This document shows positions 27,386 through 38,135 of a stretch of DNA of 64,000 nt, one piece after another. Below the pieces are notes generated by a model. It ran no database searches, was not told the origin of the DNA, and saw only the letters and a list, made by a program, of their open reading frames with translations. How positions within the stretch are numbered: the stretch's first letter is position 1; every line of letters starts with the position of its first letter. Origin of the DNA: Glandiceps talaboti. Taxonomy: Eukaryota > Hemichordata > Enteropneusta > Spengelidae. Location of the stretch: contig NC_135550.1 of NCBI RefSeq assembly GCF_964340395.1, positions 5,170,101-5,234,100 on the forward strand, in the 5' to 3' direction. A program made the translations under genes and the position numbers.

Positions 27386-30300
27386 GATGGATCCCCAAGG
27401 CCACCCAAGATGACACGAAAATAGAGGGCAGATGAACATCAGACAGCCAATCAGAAGTGAAAGAAGTAAGTGAACATTTGGAATTGTAAAATTACTGAAA
27501 ATGGCCATTAGGTGTTTTGCCCAAAGTTGTTTTGTTTTAGCAATGGAAAGTACAAGTTATCTAAAGAGTCTTTCTTCAGTACTAAGAACATGACAAACAG
27601 TGACAACCTTATGTCACAAGTAGATTGTAGCTGAATGAAGAAACATTTTGGAGATTAGCATAATTATATTATTGGCAGTAATATTTTTCAAAAAGGTCAT
27701 AATGAGTAGCGGCAACTTAAGAGTAAATATTAGAATCTGAATGACTGTTATTTCATTGCTTCAATAAGATTATACTGTTCTGTTTGATTCATTCCTTTAA
27801 GGATGGATCCCAAGGCCACCCAAGATGGCACGAAAATAGAGGGCAGATGAACATCAGACAGGCAATCAGAAGTGAAAGAAGTAAGTGAACATTTGGAATT
27901 GTAAAATTACTGAAAATGGCCATTAGGTTTTTTGCCCAAAGTTGTTTTCTTTTAGCAATGGAAAGTACAAGTTATCTAAAGAGTCTTTCGTCAGTACTAA
28001 GCACATGCCAAGCAGTGACAAACTTATGTCACAAGTAGATTGTAGCTGAATGAAGAAAAATTTTGGAGATTAGCATAATTATATTATTGGCAGTAATATT
28101 TTTCAAAAAGGTCATAGTGAGTAGTGGCAACTTAACAGTAAATATTAGAATCTGAATGACTGTTATTTCATTGCTTCAATAAGATTATACTGTACTGTTT
28201 AATTCATTCCTTTTAGGATGGATCCCCAAGGCCACCCAAGATGGCACGAAAATAGAGGTCAGATGAACATCAGACAGCCAATCAGAAGTGAAAGAAGTAA
28301 GTGAACATTTGGAATTGTAAAATTACTGAAAATGGCCATTAGGTGTTTTGCCCAAAGTTGTTTTGTTTTAGCAATGGAAAGTACAAGTTATCTAAAGAGT
28401 CTTTCGTTAGTACTAAGCACATGACAAGCAGTGACAAACTTATGTCACAAGTAGATTGTAGCTGAATGAAGAAACATTTTGGAGATTAGCATAATTATAT
28501 TATTGGCAGTAATATTTTCAAAAAGGTAATTGTGAGTAGCGGCAACTTAAGAGTAAATATTAGAATCTGAATGACTGTTATTTCATTGCTTCAATAAGAT
28601 TATACTGTACTGTTTGATTCATTCCTTTAAGGATGGATCCCCAAGGCCACCCAAGCTGGCACGAAAATAGAGGGCAGATTAACATCAGACAGGCAATCAG
28701 AAGTGAAAGAAGTAAGTGAACATTTGGAATTGTAAAATTACTGAAAATGGCCATTAGGTTTTTTGCCCAAAGTTGTTTTCTTTTAGCAATGGAAAGTACA
28801 AGTTATCTAAAGAGTCTTTCGTCAGTACTAAGAACATGACAAACAGTGACAAACTTATGTCACAAGTAGATTGTAGCTGAATGAAGAAACATTTTGGAGA
28901 TTAGCATAATTATATTATTGGCAGTAATATTTTCACAAAGGTCATAGTGAGTAGTGGCAACTTAAGAGTAAATATTAGAATCTGAATGACTGTTATTTCA
29001 TTGCTTCAATAAGATTATACTGTACTGTTTGATTCATTCCTTTAAGGATGGATCCCAAGGCCACCCAAGATGGCACGAAAATAGAGGGCAGATGAACATC
29101 AGACAGCCAATCAGAAGTGAAAGAAGTAAGTGAACATTTGGAATTGTAAAATTACTGAAAATGGCCATTAGGTTTTTTGCCAAAGTTGTTTTCTTTTAGC
29201 AATGGAAAGTACAAGTTATCTAAAGAGTCTTTCGTCAGTACTAAGAACATGACAAACAGTGACAAACTTATGTCACAAGTAGATTGTAGCTGAATGAAGA
29301 AACATTTTGGAGATTAGCATAATTATATTATTGGCAGTAATATTTTCAAAAAGGTCATAGTGAGTAGCGGCAACTTAGAGTAAATATTAGAATCTGAATG
29401 ACTGTTATTTTATTGCTACATTCAGATTATAGTGTACTGTTTAATTCATTCCTTTAAGGATGGATCCCCAAGGCCACCCAAGATGGCACGAAAATAGAGG
29501 GCAGATGAACATCAGACAGCCAATCAGAAGTGAAAGAAGTAAGTGAACATTTGGAATTGTAAAATTACTGAAAATGGCCATTAGTTTTTTGCCCAAAGTG
29601 GTTTTCTTTTACCAATGGAAAGTACAAGTTATCTAAAGAGTCTTTCGTCAGTACTAAGCACATGACAAACAGTGACAAACTTATGTCACAAGTAGATTGT
29701 AGCCGAATGAAGAAACATTTTGGAGATTAGCATAATTATATTATTGGCAGTAATATTTTCACAAAGGTCATAGTAATTAGCGGCAACTTAGAGTAAATAT
29801 TAGAATCTGAATGACTGTTATTTCATTGCTTCAATAAGATTATACTGTACTGTTTGATTCATTCCTTTAAGGATGGATCCCCATGGCCACCCAAGCTGGC
29901 ACGAAAATAGAGGGCAGATTAACATCAGACAGGCAATCAGAAGTGAAAGAAGTAAGTGAACATTTGGAATTGTAAAATTACTGAAAATGGCCATTAGGTT
30001 TTTTGCCCAAAGTTGTTTTCTTTTAGCAATGGAAAGTACAAGTTATCTAAAGAGTCTTTCGTCAGTACTAAGCACATGACAAGCAGTGACAAACTTATGT
30101 CACAAGTAGATTGTAGCTGAATGAAGAAACATTTTGGAGATTAGCATAATTATATTATTGGCAGTAATATTTTTCAAAAAGGTCATAGTGAGTAGTGGCA
30201 ACTTAACAGTAAATATTAGAATCTGAAAGACTGTTATTTCATTGCTTCAATAAGATTACACTGTACTGTTTGATTCATTCCTTTTAGGATGGATCCCCAA

Positions 30301-33300
30301 GGCCACCCAAGATGGCACGAAAATAGAGGGCAGATGAACATCAGACAGCCAATCAGAAGTGAAAGAAGTAAGTGAACATTTGGAATTGTAAAATTACTGA
30401 AAATTGGCATTAGGTTTTTTGCCAAAGTTGTTTTCTTTTAGCAATGGAAAGTACAAGTTATCTAAAGAGTCTTTCGTTAGTACTAAGAACATGACAAACA
30501 GTGACAAACTTATGTCACAAGTAGATTGTAGCTGAATGAAGAAACATTTTGGAGATTAGCATAATTATATTATTGGCAGTAATATTTTCAAAAAGGTCAT
30601 AGTGAGTAGCGGCAACTTAGAGTAAATATTAGAATCTGAATGACTGTTATTTTATTGCTACATTCAGATTATAGTGTACTGTTTAATTCATTCCTTTAAG
30701 GATGGATCCCCAAGGCCACCCAAGATGGCACGAAAATAGAGGGCAGATGAACATCAGACAGCCAATCAGAAGTGAAAGAAGTAAGTGAACATTTGGAATT
30801 GTAAAATTACTGAAAATGGCCATTAGTTTTTTGCCCAAAGTGGTTTTCTTTTACCAATGGAAAGTACAAGTTATCTAAAGAGTCTTTCGTCAGTACTAAG
30901 CACATGACAAACAGTGACAAACTTATGTCACAAGTAGATTGTAGCCGAATGAAGAAACATTTTGGAGATTAGCATAATTATATTATTGGCAGTAATATTT
31001 TCACAAAGGTCATAGTAATTAGCGGCAACTTAGAGTAAATATTAGAATCTGAATGACTGTTATTTCATTGCTTCAATAAGATTATACTGTACTGTTTGAT
31101 TCATTCCTTTAAGGATGGATCCCCATGGCCACCCAAGCTGGCACGAAAATAGAGGGCAGATTAACATCAGACAGGCAATCAGAAGTGAAAGAAGTAAGTG
31201 AACATTTGGAATTGTAAAATTACTGAAAATGGCCATTAGGTTTTTTGCCCAAAGTTGTTTTCTTTTAGCAATGGAAAGTACAAGTTATCTAAAGAGTCTT
31301 TCGTCAGTACTAAGCACATGACAAGCAGTGACAAACTTATGTCACAAGTAGATTGTAGCTGAATGAAGAAACATTTTGGAGATTAGCATAATTATATTAT
31401 TGGCAGTAATATTTTTCAAAAAGGTCATAGTGAGTAGTGGCAACTTAACAGTAAATATTAGAATCTGAAAGACTGTTATTTCATTGCTTCAATAAGATTA
31501 CACTGTACTGTTTGATTCATTCCTTTTAGGATGGATCCCCAAGGCCACCCAAGATGGCACGAAAATAGAGGGCAGATGAACATCAGACAGGCAATCAGAA
31601 GTGAAAGAAGTAAGTGAACATTTGGAATTGTAAAATTACTGAAAATGGGCATTAGGTTTTTTGCCCAAAGTTGTTTTCTTTTAGCAATGGAAAGTACAAG
31701 TTATCTAAAGAGTCTTTCGTCAGTACTAAGCACATGACAAGCAGTGACAAACTTATGTCACAAGTAGATTGTAGCTGAATGAAGAAACATTTTGGAGATT
31801 AGCATAATTATATTATTGGCAGTAATATTTTTCAAAAAGGTCATAATGAGTAGCGGCAACTTAAGAGTAAATATTAGAATCTGAATGACTGTTATTTCAT
31901 TGCTTCAATAAGATTATACTGTACTGTTTGATTCATTCCTTTAAGGATGGATCCCAAGGCCACCCAAGATGGCACGAAAATAGAGGGCAGATGAACATCA
32001 GACAGCCAATCAGAAGTGAAAGAAGTAAGTGAACATTTGGAATTGTAAAATTACTGAAAATGGCCATTAGGTGTTTTGCCCAAAGTTGTTTTGTTTTAGC
32101 AATGGAAAGTACAAGTTATCTAAAGAGTCTTTCGTCAGTACTAAGAACATGACAAACAGTGACAAACTTATGTCACAAGTACATTGTAGCTGAATGAAGA
32201 AACATTTTGGAGATTAGCATAATTATATTATTGGCAGTAATATTTTCAAAAAGGTCATAGTGAGTAGCGGCAACTTAGAGTAAATATTAGAATCTGAATG
32301 ACTGTTATTTCATTGCTTCAATAAGATTACACTGTACTGTTTGATTCATTCCTTTTAGCATGGATCCCCAAGGCCACCCAAGATGGCACGAAAATAGAGG
32401 GCAGATGAACATCAGACAGCCAATCAGAAGTGAAAGAAGTAAGTGAACATTTGGAATTGTAAAATTACTGAAAATGGCCATTAGGTTTTTTGCCCAAAGT
32501 TGTTTTGTTTTAGCAATGGAAAGTACAAGTTATCTAAAGAGTCTTTCGTCAGTACTAAGAACATGACAAGCAGTGACAAACTTATGTCACAAGTAGATTG
32601 TAGCTGAATGAAGAAACATTTTGGAGATTAGCATAATTATATTATTGGCAGTAATATTTTCAAAAAGGTCATAGTGAGTAGCGGCAACTTAGAGTAAATA
32701 TTAGAATCTGAATGACTGTTATTTCATTGCTTCAATAAGATTATAGTGTACTGTTTGATTCATTCCTTTAAGGATGGATCCCCAAGGCCACCCAAGATGG
32801 CACGAAAATAGAGGGCAGATGAACATCAGACAGGCAATCAGAAGTGAAAGAAGTAAGTGAACATTTGGAATTGTAAAATTACTGAAAATTGGCATTAGGT
32901 TTTTTGCCCAAAGTTGTTTTCTTTTAGCAATGGAAAGTACAAGTTATCTAAAGAGTCTTTCGTCAGTACTAAGCACATGACAAGCAGTGACAAACTTATG
33001 TCACAAGTAGATTGTAGCTGAATGAAGAAACATTTTGGAGATTAGCATAATTATATTATTGACAGTAATATTTTTCAAAAAGGTCATTGTGAGTAGCGGC
33101 AACTTAAGAGTAAATATTAGAATCTGAATGACTGTTATTTCATTGCTTCATTAAGATTATACTGTACTGTTTGATTCATTCCTTTAAGGATGGATCCCCA
33201 AGGCCACCCAAGATGGCACGAAAATAGAGGGCAGATGAACATCAGACAGCCAATCAGAAGTGAAAGAAGTAAGTGAACATTTGGAATTGTAAAATTACTG

Positions 33301-35340
33301 AAAATGGCCATTAGTTTTTTGCCCAAACTGGTTTTCCTTTAGCAATGGAAAGTACAAGTTATCTAAAGAGTCTTTCATCAGTACTAAGAACATGACAAGC
33401 AGTGACAACCTTGTCACAAGTAGATTGTAGCTGAATGAAGAAACATTTTGGAGATTAGCATAATTATATTATTGGCAGTAATATTTTCACAAAGGTCATA
33501 GTGAGTAGCGGCAACTTAGAGTAAATATTAGAATCTGAATGACTGTTATTTCATTGCTTCAATAAGATTATAGTGTACTGTTTGATTCATTCCTTTAAGG
33601 ATGGATCCCCAAGGCCACCCAAGATGGCACGAAAATAGAGTGCAGATGAACATCAGACAGGCAATCAGAAGTGAAAGAAGTAAGTGAACATTTGGAATTG
33701 TAAAATTACTGAAAATGGGCATTAGGTTTTTTGCCCAAAGTTGTTTTCTTTTAGCAATGGAAAGTACAAGTTATCTAAAGAGTCTTTCGTCAGTACTAAG
33801 AACATGACAAACAGTGACAAACTTATGTCACAAGTAGATTGTAGCTGAATGAAGAAACATTTTGGAGATTAGCATAATTATATTATTGGCAGTAATATTT
33901 TTCAAAAAGGTCATAGTGAGTAGCGGCAACTTAAGAGTAAATATTAGAATCTGAATGACTGTTATTTCATTTCTTCAATAAGATTATACTGTACTGTTTG
34001 ATTCATTCCTTTAAGGATGGATCCCCAAGGCCACCCAAGATGGCACGAAAATAGAGGGCAGATGAACATCAGACAGCCAATCAGAAGTGAAAGAAGTAAG
34101 TGAACATTTGGAATTGTAAAATTACTGAAAATGGCCATTAGGTTTTTGCCCAAAGTTGTTTTCTTTTAGCAATGGAAAGTACAAGTTATCTAAAGAGTCT
34201 TTCGTCTGTAGTAAGCACATGACAAGCAGTGACAACTTTAGGTCACAAGTAGATTGTAGCTGAATGAAGAAACATTTTGGAGATTAGCATAATTATATTA
34301 TTGGCAGTAATATTTTTCAAAAAGGTCATAATGAGTAGCGGCAACTTAAGAGTAAATATTAGAATCTGAATGACTGTTATTTCATTGCTTCAATAAGATT
34401 ATACTGTACTGTTTGATTCATTCCTTTAAGGATGGATCCCCAAGGCCACCCAAGATGTTACGAAAATAGAGGGCAGATGAACATCAGACAGCCAATCAGA
34501 AGTGAAAGAAGTAAGTGAACATTTGGAATTGTAAAATTACTGAAAATGGCCATTAGGTGTTTTGCCCAAAGTGGTTTTCTTTTAGCAATGGAAAGTACAA
34601 GTTATCTAAAGAGTCTTTCGTCAGTACTAAGAACATGACAAACAGTGACAAACTCATGTCACAAGTAGATTGTAGCTGAATGAAGAAACATTTTGGAGAT
34701 TAGCATAATTATATTATTGGCAGTAATATTTTCAAAAAGGTCATAGTGAGTAGCGGCAACTTAGAGTAAATATTAGAATCTGAATGACTGTTATTTCATT
34801 GCTTCAATAAGATTATACTGTACTGTTTGATTCATTCCTTTTAGGATGGATCCCCAAGGCCACCCAAGATGGCACGAAAATAGAGGGCAGATGAACATCA
34901 GACAGCCAATCAGAAGTGAAAGAAGTAAGTGAACATTTGGTATTGTAAAATTACTGAAAATGGCCATTAGGTTGTTTGCCCAAAGTTGTTTTGTTTTAGG
35001 AATGGAAAGTACAAGTTATCTAAAGAGTCTTTCGTCAGTACTAAGAACATGACAAACAGTGACAAACTTATGTCACAAGTAGATTGTAGCTGAATGAAGA
35101 AACATTTTGGAGATTAGCATAATTATATTATTGGCAGTAATATTTTTCAAAAAGGTCATAGTGAGTAGCGGCAACTTAAGAGTAAATATTAGAATCTGAA
35201 TGACTGTTATTTCATTTCTTCAATAAGATTATACTGTACTGTTTGATTCATTCCTTTAAGGATGGATCCCCAAGGCCACCCAAGATGGCACGAAAATAGA
35301 GGGCAGATGAACATCAGACAGCCAATCAGAAGTGAAAGAA
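27386..35340 (+). repeat. Distal array block, more variable, with 3-unit duplications
   Basis: Units here carry more private substitutions, short deletions (GGATCCCAAGG lacking one C, TTTTTTGCCAAAG) and a frequent AGGTGTTTTGCC variant. Two 3-unit duplications stand out. The marker TGCTACATTCAGATTATAG occurs near 29,415 and 30,656 (about 1,242 bp apart), and the TTCATTTCTTCAATAAG marker occurs near 33,967 and 35,212 (1,245 bp apart). Greater divergence towards the array edge is what unequal crossing-over predicts. Confidence 0.7.
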
Positions 35341-35510
35341 GTAAGTGAACATTTGGAATTGTAAAATTACTGAAAATGGCCATTAGGTTTTTGCCCAAAG
35401 TTGTTTTCTTTTAGCAATGGAAAGTACAATTTATCTAAAGAGTCTTTCGTCAGTACTAAGCACATGACAAGCAGTGACAAACTTATGTCACAAGTACATT
35501 TTGGAGATTC

Positions 35511-35699
35511 GTTACCTTGAGAGTAACTATGCACGGTCATGGTATAAAGAACACTAGTGGAATATCAGATGTTAGACATTTTGGTTTAAGCTATCTATTC
35601 CGCAGTATATTACAAAATTGGTAATTATTATAATTTGAATGAATGTTGTTATATATAAGATTTCAATTGTCATACTATTTTTTGATTTTTTCACTTTAG
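35511..35699 (+). repeat. Decayed half-unit at the array edge
   Basis: Beyond the last clean unit the sequence no longer matches at a glance, but colinear traces of the unit remain. GGTCATGGT near 35,537 corresponds to GGTCATAGT of the unit. Then TTTGAATGAATGTTGTTAT near 35,635 corresponds to TCTGAATGACTGTTATT, and TTTTTTGATTTTTTCAC leads to TTTAG at 35,695-35,699 in place of the unit's acceptor. The match is perhaps 60-65 percent by eye. It is an old copy that escaped homogenisation. Confidence 0.6.
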
Positions 35700-35788
35700 G
35701 ATGGAATGTATACGAAGACCCAAGAAGGCGATTATTAAAAGTTCATGAATTGTTATTGTTTTTTACTTTTTTAAGTATGAATGAATGA
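35700..35788 (+). pseudogene. Candidate divergent terminal exon after the array
   Basis: After a good acceptor (pyrimidine tract, TTTAG at 35,695-35,699) the sequence starts GATGGA, like the array modules, and keeps ACCCAAGAAGGC where they have ACCCAAGATGGC. If a preceding exon contributes one base, the frame starting TGG at 35,702 is open for 28 codons (begins WNVYEDPRRRLLKVHE) to TGA at 35,786. A second frame, ATG at 35,701, reads 15 codons. There is no donor at the homologous point, so this could be the last exon of a gene whose upstream exon amplified into the array. It could equally be a decayed satellite copy. No family recognised; coding status is inference. Confidence 0.3.
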
Positions 35789-36364
35789 ATGTGTGACTGC
35801 TGTTCTAAATCTCTTCTCCCCTCCCTGCCCTCCCCAACCTGCACAATGACAATACTATCATTATTTTCACCGTCTTCGTTGTCATCGCCGCTGCCGCCGT
35901 CTTCGCCATCGTCAACTAACTCGCGTCGCGTCTGAGTCCTTTATCGCTGTCACTAAACATGATTACACATTACATATTACAGTACATCTATTTTCTCTTT
36001 CTATTTGGCTTATGTTGTTTGGTTGTGCTCTGGTTAGGTTAAGTTGGTGACCGGTTTGTCGGTTGGTCCGGTAGTTTTGATTATTTGCACTTGCTGTCTA
36101 TATCCTTTCTCTCATACATAACACTCACAAATTTCACAATTCCGCCGCTGTCTCCATTTTCTCCGTGCGCGTCTTCGTCTGCATTCGCTGTCTTTGCCGT
36201 GTCATATCTAATTTATTTTCACACCAACATGTACAAACTCCATGTTTGTATTTGTTTGAGAGGGCACAAAGCCCTTATAAGTCATAACTATTCGCAGTCA
36301 AGCATTGGGTATGTGTGTGTGTGAACTTGCCACTCCCTCCCTCCAACCATAGATAAAAATAAAA
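35789..36364. other. Unique sequence, no supported gene
   Basis: The stretch holds short GAAT tandem repeats (35,778-35,792), a C/T-rich tract (35,815-35,840) and a GTCGTC/GCCGCC-rich stretch (35,868-35,920). The small ORF near 36,085-36,324 is low-complexity and has no recognisable domain. AATAAA-like strings occur at about 36,355. They would be suitable poly(A) signals for a transcript using the exon at 35,700, but that link is speculative. Confidence 0.4.
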
Positions 36365-36540
36365 ACTGTTTCCTCCGGCATATGTTATGGCAACTCAAAA
36401 AAGGCGACAAAGAATTGCTTGGCAGCGATGACACCCCTAGCATTGACTAGATAATATGGAAATTAGACTGTAAGAATATAAATATAAATTATTCAACAGT
36501 CTAATTTTCAGGGGACCTTTTGCCAGAATTGCCATATCAT
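36365..36540. mobile_element. Foldback/MITE-like element with internal perfect hairpin
   Basis: The left part (GGCATATGTTATGGCAAC near 36,378) is an imperfect inverted match of the right part (AATTGCCATATCATAACC near 36,526). Inside it, AAATTAGACTGT at 36,460-36,471 is perfectly complementary to ACAGTCTAATTT at 36,496-36,507 with a 24-nt loop. Nested inverted arms are typical of a foldback MITE. No target duplication was identified, so the ends are uncertain. Confidence 0.4.
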
Positions 36541-36879
36541 AACCTGTTTACAGTGCTCTTGGTAAATTCAATTTTATCTTGAAGGATGGGAATTTAAATA
36601 AAATATACAGTAAGTTCCATAAACATTCTAAATAACCAACTGAAAATACTGTCATCTGGCTTTTGTGGCTGTCATTCAAGGCAATGTCTATTATATCTAC
36701 AGGATATCAAATGCATAGCACATCACCTGCACCTGACGGCAAAGAGTGGTAAGTGTCATTTATAATTATAAGTTACTTATCTATAATGATGTTACTTACT
36801 TTTTTATTCGTCTACATTCAATGTGTGATGATAATGAATGTAAAAGATCTGTTTTACACGTGCTATCGTAAGTGACACG

Positions 36880-37328
36880 TATAAAGGTAAATTATGCATG
36901 TGTATGAGCATATAATATGCACATAAGGGCAATTGAATCGTGTTTGAAAATAAACACACTTGTACATGTAATTACGCATGTGCGAATATAAATAACACAC
37001 CAATAAGGCAAACGATGAAAATACGAAAATAAATTACACACACATAAGGTAAATGGTGCATCATAAATATAAATGGTTCACATGTGGCAATAAATTACTT
37101 AAATGGTGTGCCATGTAAAAAAGATGACACAAGGCAAATGATATACGTATGATGAAAGTAAATGACATGCATAAAGCAAAACAATGCATATATAAAGGTA
37201 AATGACATACATATGAAAATAACTGACGAATGCATTAAGGTAAATGGTGCACTGTATAACAAATGACATGCCTTAGGCAAATGAGATGCGCTATGAAAGC
37301 GACGCATATATAGGAGTAAATTACATGC

Positions 37329-37333
<5 letters not shown>
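36880..37333. repeat. Degenerate minisatellite (motif TAAGGYAAATGrYgca)
   Basis: About a dozen decayed copies of a roughly 30-40 bp motif run through here. Strings such as ATAAGGTAAATGGTGCA, AAAGGTAAATGACATACA, AAGGCAAATGATATACG and TTAAGGTAAATGGTGCA recur at irregular spacing. It grades directly into the CA microsatellite at 37,334. No coding potential is supported. Confidence 0.6.

Positions 37334-37386
<53 letters not shown>
37334..37386. repeat. (CA)n microsatellite
   Basis: An uninterrupted CA run of about 26 dinucleotides, preceded by GCACACG. Open frames across it on either strand are artefacts of the repeat. Confidence 0.97.
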
Positions 37387-37390
<4 letters not shown>

Positions 37391-37440
37391 CATGCCTGTA
37401 GTACTACTGAACCTTATCAGTACAGTTGTACTAAAAAATG
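37387..37440. mobile_element. Microsatellite-linked dispersed repeat with hairpin, copy 1
   Basis: The sequence after the CA run (GCCATGCCTGTAGTACTACT onward to CTAAA) closely matches the sequence after the CAGA run at 42,058. Both fold into a 13-bp hairpin, here 37,400-37,412 with 37,420-37,432 and a 7-nt loop. One stem position pair differs between copies in a compensatory way (AGTAC/GTACT here, AGCAC/GTGCT in copy 2). It is probably the fixed flank of a mobile element whose other part is a microsatellite. Confidence 0.5.
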
Positions 37441-37832
37441 GTTCGCGTCGTCGCACCACTTTAGACATATGTCCTGACCAGAAACAACTCCTTTTTTACC
37501 GAATATAAAGTAACCAAATCGGTGTTAGGGAATGATTTGAAATACATCTCAGTGGAGGTACATCATCAATGAAGTCGTTACTAGTCCCAGAACCCTCTCT
37601 AACATAAATAAACCAACGCAATGTCGCACAAGCTCAACAAATGAACATCGATATCGTTCGCTTAGGTCAAAACCCCTCCCCTCCCCCTAAGGGAGCATTC
37701 ACAAGTACGACATCAAACGTTCATATATGCTGTAAACTATGAGGAGAACTGTAGTGGTCACACCACTACGATCGATGCAATATAAAAACATGATGCTAAA
37801 TACATTAAAATACTACCACAAAGCCAGGAAAT
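37441..37832. other. Unique sequence, nothing recognised
   Basis: No splice-flanked exon, RNA gene or transposon end could be supported. A short C-rich tract occurs near 37,670-37,690. Confidence 0.4.
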
Positions 37833-37950
37833 GGTCATACACAGACTGTAAGATACGTCGTGACGTTTCGCCCTTACCGGCCTCCTCTCACAGGGTTATC
37901 CGATGTTTGAGGGCGCCCCGTCACGGCGTACCTTACAGACTAGGTCATAC
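37833..37950. mobile_element. hAT-like MITE, copy 1, with 8-bp target duplication
   Basis: A 102-bp element (37,841-37,942) is flanked by the perfect 8-bp direct repeat GGTCATAC (37,833-37,840 and 37,943-37,950). Its ends are inverted: AGACTGTAAGATACGTCGTGACG on the left against CGTCACGGCGTACCTTACAGACT on the right, in overlapping stretches, with GCCC and GGGCG continuing the arms. An 8-bp duplication and CAG/TAG-type ends suit a non-autonomous hAT element. No transposase is nearby. A sister copy lies about 200 bp downstream. Confidence 0.8.
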
Positions 37951-38097
37951 CTCACATAAGTACATTTTTATCAACTTATCAACATCTCAGTAATAAATAC
38001 AAATTTAGCTGTTCTCATTGAAGGAGTGAAAGCTTTCTGTCGAAATTTGGTTAAAAGTGCTAAAATGAAGTTCAATAATCGCATTGACGTCGCTAGA

Positions 38098-38111
38098 CCT
38101 CCCCCCCCCCC
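38098..38111. repeat. Poly-C run
   Basis: A C-rich run including 11 consecutive C, just upstream of the second hAT-like MITE. It is prone to length change and sequencing error. Confidence 0.9.
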
Positions 38112-38135
38112 AACCATAGACCCTAAACGTGCAGG

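Larger units (their letters stand above)
42..35340 (+). other. 80-nt exon-like module repeated in all 86 units
   Basis: Each unit has a pyrimidine-rich tract, then AAG, TAG or CAG, then 80 nt starting GATGGATCC and ending AGAA, then GTAAGT. By eye all 86 acceptors keep AG; the base before AG is A in 50, T in 27, C in 9 and never G. The donor GT appears intact throughout, with GTAATT at 2,607 the only clear break of GTAAGT. Starts: 42,461,877,1293,1707,2112,2527,2943,3359,3775,4191,4607,5023,5439,5855,6271,6686,7102,7516,7932,8347,8761,9176,9590,10003,10418,10832,11247,11661,12076,12492,12907,13322,13736,14151,14565,14980,15394,15807,16222,16636,17051,17465,17880,18295,18677,19091,19505,19920,20334,20748,21163,21577,21992,22407,22823,23237,23652,24068,24484,24898,25312,25727,26141,26555,26971,27386,27802,28217,28632,29047,29459,29872,30288,30701,31114,31530,31946,32359,32773,33189,33600,34016,34431,34845,35261. 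One frame reads 26 codons from the ATG at base 2 (begins MDPQGHPRW). No family recognised. Confidence 0.6.
1..35510 (+). repeat. Tandem array, 86 visible copies of a ~414-bp unit
   Basis: One unit repeats head to tail from the left edge to about 35,510. The module starts at 42 and 35,261 are 85 intervals apart, a mean of 414.3 bp. Most intervals are 413-419 bp. One is 382 bp (18,295 to 18,677) because of an internal deletion near 18,476. Copies differ by scattered substitutions and 1-2 nt indels. The array is truncated by the window on the left. On the right the last unit has an internal deletion around 35,500 and grades into decayed sequence. In order, a unit holds: pyrimidine-rich tract and AG; 80-nt exon-like module; GTAAGT; a second pyrimidine-AG about 95 nt later; a 6-bp hairpin; AT-rich spacer with GTGAGT. 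It is either a satellite (414 bp is roughly two nucleosome repeats) or an extreme tandem exon amplification within a gene. The sequence alone does not decide. Confidence 0.98.

Noticed and set aside
7878-35398. The many minus-strand 63-codon frames as genes for a small hydrophobic protein
   Set aside because: They lie within the tandem repeat, are open in only about 25 of 86 units, and arise from single-base deletions that were then multiplied by block duplication.
1-35510. CRISPR-like array
   Set aside because: The whole unit is repeated with no conserved-repeat/unique-spacer alternation; the units are 414 bp, and the sequence is from an animal.
1-35510. C/D-box snoRNA cluster hosted in repeated introns
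   Set aside because: No paired RTGATGA and CTGA boxes with a closing terminal stem could be placed consistently in the unit.
37095-37477. Cys/Val-rich and Thr/His-rich frames over the CA repeat
   Set aside because: Pure translations of a microsatellite and its flanks.
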